The position numbers and the translations under genes are program-made. 64,000 nt of DNA from Voacanga thouarsii (Eukaryota > Streptophyta > Magnoliopsida > Gentianales > Apocynaceae), in assembly GCA_026120185.1 (NCBI GenBank), contig JANUWF010001176.1, positions 6,767,501 to 6,831,500 of the forward strand. Reading direction: 5' to 3'. The notes under the pieces are model-generated. The model was given only the letters and a program-made list of their open reading frames with translations, ran no database searches and was not told where the DNA came from. Shown here piece after piece: positions 46,801 through 55,913 of the stretch; within the stretch, counting starts at the first letter, position 1; every line of letters begins with the position of its first letter.

Positions 46801-48190
46801 TTGACAACAAAAGCCATTGGAAATATCACTGCAATTAACTACTTTACCATTTAAAATATACAAAAAATATGTTAGGTAAAATAGTGATAAAAAGAATAAG
46901 AAATTTTCATGAATTATTTTCTGTGATTGTGTTAGTCCGTGGCAAATTCCTAGCAAATTGCGAGGGATTTGCCACGGATTTATTTTTTCCTTTTTTATTC
47001 TAATTTTTATTATATTTATTTTTATTCCATACATTTTGATTAAAATTGTCAAATGTTTTATAAACATTTTATTTTTTATCTCTAACTTATTTATTCTTGA
47101 AAAAAAATTAATACGAATTTAAAATAGAATGTAATATTTTTGTGCATCGAAATATATATGTGTATTAAAATAAAAAATTTTAAAGATAAGATATATATAT
47201 ATATATATATATTTTTTTTTTTACAACGAAAACCATTGGAAATATCAATGCAATTAACAATATTACCATTTAGAATATACAAATTATATGTTAGGTAAAA
47301 TAGTGATAAAAAGAATAAGAAATTTTTATTATGTATTCTGTGGCAAATCCGGAATACCATTTTAATTTTATTAATTATCTTTAGTGGCAAATCCGTGGCA
47401 AATTGCTATGGATTGTGTTAGTCCGTGGCAAATCCCTAGCAAATTGCGAGGGATTTGCCACGGACTAACACAATCCATAGCAATTTGCCACGGATTTGCC
47501 ACTATGCTAGGGATTTGCCACAAATTTATTTTTTTCTTTTTTATTCTAATTTTTTATTTCATACATTTTGATTAAAATGTTCAAATATTTTATAAATATT
47601 TTATTTTTTATCTCTAACTTATTTATTGTTGAGAAAGAATTTATACGAATTTAAAATAGAATGTAATATTTTTGTATGTCGAAATATATGTGTGTGTTAA
47701 AATAAAAAATTTTAAAGATATATCCAATAAAAGCCATTGGAAATATAAATGTAATTAACTATATTGCCATTTAGAATATACAAATTATATGTTAGGTAAA
47801 ATAGTGATAAAAAGAATAAGAAATTTTTATTATGTATTCCGTGGCACATCTATAGCAATCTATCACATATTTACCACGAAATATCATTTTAATTTTATTA
47901 ATTATCTTCCGTGGCAAATTTCCACGGATTGTGTTAGTCCGTGGCAAATCCCTAGCAAGGGATTTGCCACGGATTTATTTTTTTCTTTTTTATTATATTT
48001 TTTTTATTCCATACATTTTGATTAAAATGTTCAAATGTTTTATAAATATTTTTTTTATCTCTAACTTATTTATTCTTGAAAAAATTTTGATACGAATTTA
48101 AAATAAAATGTAATATTTTTGTGTGTCGAAATATATGTGTGTATTGAAATAAAAAAAATTTAAAAATTTTTAAAAATTTTTATATATTTA
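46801..48190 (+). repeat. Three diverged tandem repeats (about 420-505 bp) inside the CACTA element
   Basis: The modules AGCCATTGGAAATATCA, AATATGTTAGGTAAAATAGTG, TGCCACGGATTTA and GAATGTAATATTTTTGTG recur in the same order from about 46801, 47221 and 47726. Copies differ by indels, including an (AT)n run in the first. Confidence 0.8.
47383..47503. repeat. 55-bp perfect inverted repeat with 11-nt loop
   Basis: The arms 47383-47437 and 47449-47503 are exact reverse complements. Each contains two GTGGCAAATCC subterminal motifs. The spacer is AGCAAATTGCG. An RNA across it would fold into a 55-bp duplex. Confidence 0.95.
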
Positions 48191-48690
48191 TTATAGAATT
48201 TAATATTTTAATTGTTTTATTAAAAAATTAGAATACTTTGATTAAAAATTCTAAATTTATTTATTTTATTTTATTAAAAAATTAAAATAAGTGAATTTAA
48301 AAAAAACACTAAATTTACGTTCAAAAATGATCATTTCACTTTCAAAGGCACCTATCTTTGTAAATGCAATAGGTTTTCAATATTTTTGTAAATATTTTGT
48401 AGGATTATGTGTCAAATTATATTCGATTTCCTTTAAATTTATATATATGAATATGTGTGTGTATATATATATATATGTGTGTGTAAATCATTTAATAAAA
48501 AAGATAATATAATTGACAATATATAAAATTTTTAAATTATATAAATATACAAAATATATTTTTATATTGAATAATATAGTTCTATATTGAATTTAATATG
48601 ATTATTATATTTATTGATAATACTTTTATTTTTAAAAAAAGTACACAAATATTGTTCAGAATAATTTAAATAATAATTAAAAAAAAGATA

Positions 48691-48764
48691 GCACAACAAT
48701 TATCGTAGCTTAGTGGCTAAACACAACCTCTCCATTTAGGAAGTCATGGATTCGAGTCTTGTGC
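48691..48764 (+). other. tRNA-derived pseudogene or SINE head
   Basis: GCACAA and TTGTGC can pair as a short acceptor-like stem. Between them lie TAGCTTAGTGGCTAA (A-box-like, 48706-48720) and GGATTCGAGTCTT (B-box-like, 48748-48760). D and anticodon arms are not convincing, so it is not called a functional tRNA. Confidence 0.5.
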
Positions 48765-48974
48765 TATGCAATTATTGAATAATTTAGGGGTTATGATCAA
48801 ATGTGGCCGGCCGTGACAAATGACAAATTGTCACGGATTTGCTTAGACTGTTTATATAATATTTGCAATAAATTAGGACAATATCTTTTGCTCAACAAAA
48901 ATTCCAAAGAGATACTACCAGATTTTATTCTAGATCTTCTAAAATTATTTTCCTAATCCGACTTCAACTCAAAT

Positions 48975-49236
48975 AAAGTCTTAAAGTTACAATCTACGGA
49001 CACCTCGTTTATTTTGTTATTAGAGTTGTTTATGCCTTGAAATATTATTCACATATCAAAAAAGAATCAAACACGTTGGTAAGTCGAGCCCTATTTCCAA
49101 ACACAAAAGTCTTAAAGTTACAATCTAAGTACACCTCGTTTATTTTGTTATTAGAGTTGTTTATGCCTTGAAATATTATTCACATATCAAAAAAGAATCA
49201 AACACGTTGGTAAGAAGAGCCCTATTTCCAAACACA
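48975..49236. repeat. 131-bp direct tandem duplication
   Basis: Copies 48975-49105 and 49106-49236 differ at only a few positions (CTACGGACACC versus CTAAGTACACC; TAAGTCGAGCC versus TAAGAAGAGCC). No coding content was recognised. Confidence 0.95.
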
Positions 49237-50850
49237 AAAAAGGGTCTAAGCAAACTTTATTCTAGGAATCATAAGTGGTAAAACCATTCAACTGGGAGGT
49301 TACACTTTATACCTTCAAATTGTCAAAACTTAAAGTGCTTGTTTTCAATATTCAAGAAAAAAATGGAAGCATTTTACAACTTATCAAAAGTAAAAAATCT
49401 ATCATAATTGTATAGTTGACATAAATCCAAACGAGTTTTCTAACTTTTTTTCCTAATATATTTAGTAGAAAATATAACTCGTAGAATCTAATATAATTAG
49501 TAACATATCTAAAAGGCTTGCATGTCTGGTTTAATCTCCATCCTTAGAGTGCCAAAATCTTGACAATTTTGAGTAACCGCCCCCACTTGCATTATAGTAG
49601 ATTCTAATTATGGTTTCAGACGATGTTGATTTTGATTTATTAATTTTATTTCATTTTTATGACTCTTTAAACGAAACTTTAAATGACTGCATTTGATCAA
49701 TCATTGATACATATAACTTATATTAAAAGCTCTTTAATAGAAATTTAGTTGACCATGCTCAACCAACCTTATTCATTCAATTAAGAAAAATGAGCCTATT
49801 TAATTCTTAAATTTTAATATTTATAATTTTTTTGTCATTAATATGTTTTTTATCGTTATAGTTCTTAATTATTTTCTTTGCCATAATAATCCTTAATATT
49901 TTATTTTTTTACTTAAAAAATCAGCCATTATGATCCCTAAAATCAAATTTTTAGGGACCATAATGACAAAAAAATCATTAGAGACTATAATAAAAAAATA
50001 TTAAAAATAAAAATATTATAATATTTACTATTAAACACACTCTATATGGGTTGTGAGTTATACCATCAAATACCCCTTAATAGAAACTTAATTGATTGAA
50101 ATTGATCTATTTTTTGGACCTGTTAATTTGCAATCCATTACAAACCAATTTATCTTGTTAATTTTGGTTAATAGTTTTTTTTTTTTTTGGTATTATTTAT
50201 AATCCAAATATTCTTTAAAATTAAAACCTAATTAATGAACTCAATTTAGTAATATTAAACTAGCTAAGTTTTTTCCTATTTTATATAGAAAACCTAACTA
50301 CGTACCAATCACTCGTTAAATCGAAAGTAATTAACCGAACTCTAAACTCAAGCAATCTTATTAGATCCATTAATTTATAACTAATGCGACTAAACCATCA
50401 AAAGTACAGACAACTTAGCTAACAAAACTTAATCAATTATATTCTGTAGTAACTTATGATTTATATTAAGCACTCGTTAAATAATAAGTAATTAACGTAA
50501 TAGATTTATTATTGAATGTATTAATTTATATTTTGTTATAAAAATAATTATTTTTTCAACGTTTTGTTGCATATATATTATATTAGTTCACGGTATTTCA
50601 ATATATTTTTTTTTCTTTTTGTATGATCTTAATCTCATTCACCCCCTTTTGTTATTATTTTTAAATTAAATTAATGCAAGAATATTCATAGAAATTAATT
50701 ATGTTTCAATGGGAAAAAAAAAGGTAAAATGCGAATTGCCCACTAAGACGACAGGATTTCAACATCATTTTGCAATCTTTTTATCGCGACTCGTGTGATA
50801 GTGCCTCTTCTTTTTATGTCCCTTTGTGAACTTTGGGCCGCCACCATCAA
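49237..50850. other. AT-rich intergenic sequence upstream of the EIL3-like gene
   Basis: No ORF, RNA gene or transposon end was recognised. Short inverted and A/T-rich stretches occur (for example around 49900-50030). The last part would hold the gene's distal promoter. Confidence 0.5.

Positions 50851-50853
<3 letters not shown>

Positions 50854-50884
<31 letters not shown>
50854..50884. repeat. (CT)n microsatellite in the EIL3-like promoter/5' leader
   Basis: About 15 CT dinucleotides lie 225 bp upstream of the start codon. Pyrimidine runs of this type are common in plant 5' leaders. A pyrimidine-rich stretch ending TTTATAG near 51038 may be a leader-intron acceptor. Confidence 0.85.
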
Positions 50885-50886
<2 letters not shown>

Positions 50887-51110
50887 GCACAACACACAGT
50901 GAAAAGATCGCCGCGTTGCCTTAAATTGTTGTTCAACCCTTCGGTATTTTGATTCTGTCCCCTTCCTTCTTCTGTCTCAGACCAGGCAAATCTGCATGAT
51001 AAATAAAGCTGTATATATATATTTATTTTATTTATAGTTGTGTGTCCCTGTTCAAGCGGCGGAAACCCACAGATTTCTCCAGGGGTTTTTCGGGTGGGAT
51101 TCGAATTTTG

Positions 51111-53624
51111 ATGAACGTTATGGAAGAAATTGGGATCGATATCAGGTCAGATTCCTGTCATTTTCATTGGGTTTCTCTCGGTTTTTTTTTTTTTAATGTT
51201 CTTTCTGTCTCCCTTTCGTGGATGAGATATGGAAATTCTTGTCTGGAGTTAGGGTAAGAATTATGTTTGTATGCGTTAAAGAATTCATGAATCTTTAGAT
51301 GTTTACTTGTTATGGTTTTTTTTTTTTTTTTTTTGCGACGAATTGAAAGTTAGAGCCTTTTGTGGTGTATATGGATGTTTTTCCTTTTTGTTTATTCTCA
51401 CCCGTCGTTGGAAATTTTAATTGGATGTATATTAAGTAGTTTCCTTCGATAGTCTATTCTAGATTACTTAGGGAAAGTTGATGGTTTACAAAGGTTTTTT
51501 CCGTTTTTTTTTTCTCTCTCTCTCTTTGGCTGTCTGGAGCATAAAGGTTTTGTATGATTTATGGATGGATCGCATTGCTAGATCATTGTGAAAAGGTTCC
51601 TCAATTTCTGTTGAAGGTACCCTGTTTCTCATCGTTTAGATGTGTTTGGTGACAGTTCGGACATTGACATTGATGACATAAGGTGTGACAACATCGCAGA
51701 AAAAGATGTCAGTGATGAGGAAATTGGAGCAGAGGAATTGGAGAGGCGGATGTGGAAGGATCGTGTTAAGCTCAAGAGGATAAAAAATCGACAAAAGCTT
51801 GCAGCACAGGAGGCTGCAGAAAAACAGAAGGCAAAGCAGTCAACTGACCAGGCAAGACGGAAGAAGATGTCCAGAGCTCAAGATGGGATTTTGAAGTACA
51901 TGTTGAAGCTTATGGAAGTGTGCAAGGCTCGTGGATTTGTGTATGGAATTATTCCTGAAAAAGGCAAGCCGGTTAGTGGTGCTTCTGACAACATTAGGGC
52001 ATGGTGGAAGGAGAAGGTAAAATTTGATAAGAATGGGCCTGCTGCAATAGCAAAATATGAAGCTGAGTGTCTTGCAAAGTTAGAAGGAGCTGGTAATCAA
52101 AATGGAAATTCACAAATAGTTCTTCAAGACTTGCAAGATGCAACCTTAGGATCGCTGTTGTCATCTTTGATGCAGCATTGTGATCCACCTCAAAGGAAGT
52201 ATCCTTTGGAGAAGGGTGTCCCTCCACCTTGGTGGCCATCTGGGAACGAAGAATGGTGGGTAAGATTGGGCCTACCAAAGGGTCAGGCTCCACCATATAA
52301 AAAGCCTCATGATTTGAAGAAAATGTGGAAAGTTGGTGTTCTTACTGCTGTAATAAAGCACATGTCACCTGACATTGCAAAAATCAGGAGGCTTGTGAGG
52401 CAATCAAAGTGCTTGCAGGATAAAATGACTGCTAAGGAAAGCTTGATATGGTTGACTGTTTTGAACCGAGAGGAAGCTATCATTCAGCAGCCAAGCAGTG
52501 ACATTGGTTCGTCTGGCATAAGTGAAGCACCTTCTAGCGGCCCAAGTGGAAAGAAGAAACCTTCAGTTAGTAGTGACAGTGACTACGATGTAGATGGCAT
52601 TGAGGATGGTGCTGGTTGTGTCTCATCTAAAGATAACCGGAGAAATCAACTATTGGATGTGGCCCCATCTGCATCACCTGCAAATGTTGGACCTCAATCT
52701 ATCCCGGATAAAGAGCAAGGAGTAGAGCAACCCAGTAAAAAAAGACGTAGAAAATCACGCACTGCTAATATGCAGGCGACACCATCTCTTAATGGGCATC
52801 CTTCTGATGATCGCCGAGTTACAGTGCCTGATATTAACAGAAGTGCAGATTTTACAGGCTATCTAATGCATGAAGGCCAGCCAGAAAGTGATAGGGAGAC
52901 CCCTGTGATCCCTCTAGAGAAAGATGCTGCTGTCCAGTCACAGTTACCAGCATCTGACCATAATGGTTTCTCTGCCACTCCATCTGACAATGCAACGTTG
53001 GACCAACAACCATTTACGGGCAACACATCCTTAGTTCATCCATTAGTACAAAGTTCTGAAATTGTACCATATGAATCTGGGTTGCATAATGGATCTCAAG
53101 ATTTTGAGCTTCCGCGTATAGCAGAATTTTCTGAGTTGCATAACAGAGCACAAAGTTCTGTGCTGCATTATCGACCTCAGGACTCTGGTTTCCAAAGTAG
53201 AAATCAACCTTCTTTGTTGCAACATGATCCTGGAAGCTCTGTTTTGGTGCCAGGTCTTCAAAGTTCTGGCTTGCCTCAGCTTGCTTCTTACCATCTCCAC
53301 AATCAATCAATGGCAATTGATCCTACTTGTGATCGTCAGCAGTCTGGTATAGCAGTGAATGAACTCCAGCCTAGGATACTGAATTCTGATTTTAGTTCAC
53401 CGGTTCCAGTGAGAAGTGGAGATGAAGTAACTGGTGGACGTTTTGATCATTGCTTTAAGGACACATTTCAGGATGAGCAACATAGATCTGTTGAGAATCA
53501 TCTTGTGTCACCGCTCAATAGCCTGTCACCAGACTATACCGGGTTTGGCAATTCATTTCTGGATGGGCCCCCATTTGATGACTATTTGCTTGGCGATGAT
53601 TTGATTGAATACCTTGCCTCATAA
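51111..53624 (+). CDS. EIL3: EIN3-like transcription factor, EIL3/SLIM1-type (2 coding exons)
   Basis: Nuclear DNA-binding factor. SLIM1/EIL3 of Arabidopsis controls the sulfur-limitation response, whereas EIN3/EIL1 act in ethylene signalling. Exon 1 is 51111-51145 ([11 protein letters not shown], donor AG/GTCAGA) and exon 2 is 51656-53624 (acceptor GACAG/TTCGG). The join restores [12 protein letters not shown] in frame and gives 667 residues. The acidic start is followed by [15 protein letters not shown] (residues 41-55), [19 protein letters not shown] (82-100), [16 protein letters not shown] (105-120), [19 protein letters not shown] (169-187), [13 protein letters not shown] (201-213) and [18 protein letters not shown] (230-247), the complete EIN3 DNA-binding core. 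KKRRRKSR at about 373-380 is a likely nuclear signal. The C-terminus is Ser/Gln/Asn-rich. EIL3 is preferred over EIN3 because of the [18 protein letters not shown] start and the DSDYDVDG stretch. The exon 2 frame is open upstream only to a stop at 51612, and no ATG lies between. Confidence 0.93.
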
Positions 53625-53734
53625 CCTGTGGATCTGCTTTCTTTGGTGGTTCAAGTGTGAGTTAATTTGGCACCATATTATAATGCTGGGACGAGATAAA
53701 GATGATATATGCAGTTCTGATCTTGCTCGAATTT

Positions 53735-53812
53735 GTTGATGTACCAGCTAATGTGCTCTCTCTGTTATGTTGATATACCAGCTAATGTGCTCTCTCTGTT
53801 ATGTTGATACAG
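53735..53812. repeat. 34-bp tandem repeat in the EIL3-like 3' UTR/flank
   Basis: Two near-identical copies (53735-53768, 53769-53802) and the start of a third, containing ACCAGCTAATGTGCTCTC. Confidence 0.92.
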
Positions 53813-53990
53813 TAAGTTATTAGGGAATCCACACAATTTCCTCCCTCTCCCTCACATTCGCCTCTCCCTCTCTGTATTGTGTACACACAGCAAGTTATTA
53901 TGACCTCCTCTCTCTTGTGTACATACAGTAAGTTATTAGGGAAGCCCCACAACCTCGTCCCTCCCTCACATACCCTTCCCTCCTATTCCA
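53807..53990. repeat. 116-bp imperfect direct repeat with pyrimidine tracts
   Basis: ATACAGTAAGTTATTAGGGA recurs at 53807 and 53923, each followed by a CCTCCCTC-rich tract. A partial copy, CAGCAAGTTATTA, lies near 53889. Location is the 3' UTR or just downstream of it. Confidence 0.85.
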
Positions 53991-55589
53991 ACAGAAAACA
54001 AGAAGCACTTAAGTGTAAACATATGAACTGAAACTCCATTTTTTGGGGTCAAATGTCACCCCTTACCAAGGGTGACTGATTCAACTTGTTTGATAGCCGA
54101 AAGGCAAGTATTTTTAGATGGAATGAGAAATAAAAAGTTGAGCTGCTGCCATTCTTTCCTCTGTGAATTCTTGGAGTTTAGGTATTTTTAGCTTGTAATT
54201 CAATAGATTTGTTATCCTGATAATTCTTTGGCTTTAGAATGTCCATCATATTGCACATCGATCTTATTGCGACATGGGAGATACTGTCAAAACACATACT
54301 TTTAGGTGGGTAATCAGCTATTATTACAATGAAACTAAGCTTGCTATCCCGGTATTAGCTTCTGTGCAAGTAAAAGCGGTTTAGCAGCAAAACAGAGTGC
54401 TCTTTTCCTTTGGGTTTTATATTGCAGGGCCTGTTTTTGCCAGATGGTATGGAGAAGCTTGCCAATAAGGATACATCTCTAATGGATATATGGAGTTATG
54501 GGAGAACAGTTCTATACTAATTTAAGTATTTTCTTGGGGTGGATTTCTCTAGATGTTTAACTCTGTTCATTCTCGTCATGAATTCATTTGTCTCGACTGG
54601 GGTGCGCAAACAAACTTGTTCTTATTTAGGCTCTGATGTTTGGCTACTTGGCCTGTTCAGGTTTTTTAAGCAAGTAAATGAAGCTTGAGCCAAGTTTCTA
54701 CCTCATGCAGTGAGTCGTATTATCTTCTTGTCCATAATGATTCTAATACAACCTGGTTCTTGAGTACTTCATTTATGTTCATAATGTTGTCCAAGGTGGT
54801 TTTATATTTTCGTTAATGTCCTGTTTGTTGTCCAACTTTACATTTGTGAACATTAATGTCCTGACCTTGATTTAGCTTGTTACCATCCTTAAGCTAGAGG
54901 ATAATAGAAGAACAAGAAAATTGCCTATTTTTTCATCTTGGCTGGTTTCTAGCCTTATTCACTGTCATTTTGCATTTTCCACAAACATTTGTTCAACTTA
55001 GCTCGTGTACTTACATATGTTCATTGATGAGAATCAATGAATTATGTGAGAGAGATGAAAAGAGAGGTCACTTTCATGGATAGAGTTCTGGAATCGATGG
55101 GATTGAAGCGTAGGAACTCACAAGTGAGGTGTGATGATTGTTTCCTTGTCAAGGAGCTTGGAAGTTCTGTTTTGACCAGTAGTTCGGTAAATAAACCTGT
55201 CAATGGCAGTTTTCGACATGCCGGCAGGTGGTCTCTTTGCTGCATAGAATGGAAGGTAGATGAGGATAGTGGACTTAGGGTTTGATGCAGCTATATCTTT
55301 CATGTCTTAGTATTATCTTTCTCACCTGTCCGGGAGGAAAAATCCCTCCTCTGGGAATGAGGCTGCTTTGCGCTGTGAAGATGACCAAGAACTTCTAGTT
55401 AAGGCTGATCTTATTGTTGAGGTAATAAGATAAGGGGTTAACCATAAAGCTACCCTTTTTTCTGAAGGGACCATTAAGCGAAGCCGATCTTGAGGTGCAA
55501 TCAATAAGTCAAGAGCGTCCAAAATGGCGTTGTTAAATTAAAAGTGAAATCAAAATTCAACTACAAAAAATAAAAATTAAAAAAAAAAG
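53991..55589. other. Genic-looking flank without a recognisable gene
   Basis: The composition is less AT-rich than the intergenic parts, but no frame matches a known family. The 82-codon frame at 55037-55285 has a plausible ATG but no recognised motif and no clear splice context. 55320-55530 resembles a decayed gene or repeat piece. No call is made. Confidence 0.4.
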
Positions 55590-55815
55590 GTTAAAAGTGA
55601 AATTAACCTTGAAGTGAAAAAAAAAAAGAAATAAGAAATAAAAAGGGTTAAAAGTGAAATCACGCTTGTAGTGCCAAAAAATGAAAAAGTGAAACAAAAA
55701 AAGGGGGTTAAAAGTGGAATCAAACTTGAAAGTTCCAAAAAAGAAAAAAAAAAGGTGAAAAAAGGGTTAAAAATGGAATTAAAAAAAAGGTTAAAAAGCG
55801 CCCCCAAAAAAATTA
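55590..55815. repeat. Purine-rich imperfect tandem repeat (about 60-bp period) beside tRNA-Val
   Basis: The phrase GGTTAAAAGTGAAATTAA or close variants starts at about 55589, 55646, 55707 and 55764. Each is followed by an A/G-rich run. It lies directly 3' of the tRNA gene on the tRNA's strand, where it supplies several T-runs. Confidence 0.8.
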
Positions 55816-55839
55816 AGAGTGAGATTCTAAAACTGTAAG

Positions 55840-55913
55840 TGGCGTCGGCCGGACTCGAACCGGAGACCTTCAGTGTGTTAGACTGACGTGATAACCAACT
55901 ACACCACGATACC
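55840..55913 (-). tRNA. tRNA-Val (anticodon AAC)
   Basis: The minus strand reads GGTATCG (acceptor), a D arm GTGTAGTTGGTTATCAC, an anticodon stem TCAGT/ACTGA with loop CTAACAC (anticodon AAC), variable AGGTC, a T arm TCCGG-TTCGAGT-CCGGC, CGACGCC and discriminator A. Total length is 74 nt without intron, as for plant tRNA-Val. A/B boxes are intact. Deviations are an A-C mismatch at the fourth acceptor pair and U-C at the first T-stem pair. A T-run for Pol III termination follows (A7 at about 55806-55812 on the plus strand). It is probably functional or only recently decayed. Confidence 0.9.

Larger units (their letters stand above)
46128..48848 (+). mobile_element. CACTA (En/Spm)-type non-autonomous element, right end unclear
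   Basis: It begins CACTACAAGAAAA, the canonical CACTA terminus. Dense subterminal repeats follow, of GTGGCAAATCC and its complement GGATTTGCCAC, recurring until about 48842. The interior has three diverged tandem repeats, a perfect hairpin and a tRNA-like segment, but no transposase. The expected TTTTCTTGTAGTG right terminus was not found, so the element is truncated or its end is eroded. The 3-bp left flank is ATT. Confidence 0.72.

Noticed and set aside
47340..48840. Regularly repeated GTGGCAAATCC/GGATTTGCCAC motifs looking like a CRISPR array
   Set aside because: Spacing is irregular, orientation alternates, and the context is a plant CACTA transposon.
51642..51644. GTG as start of the 660-codon EIL3 frame
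   Set aside because: Plants start at ATG. A splice from 51145 to 51656 supplies an ATG and the expected N-terminus.
51994..53316. Minus-strand frames within the EIL3-like exon
   Set aside because: Shadows of the long plus-strand exon with full EIN3 domain.
55037..55285. 82-codon plus-strand frame downstream of EIL3
   Set aside because: No motif or homology by eye; overlapping minus-strand frames have equal claim.
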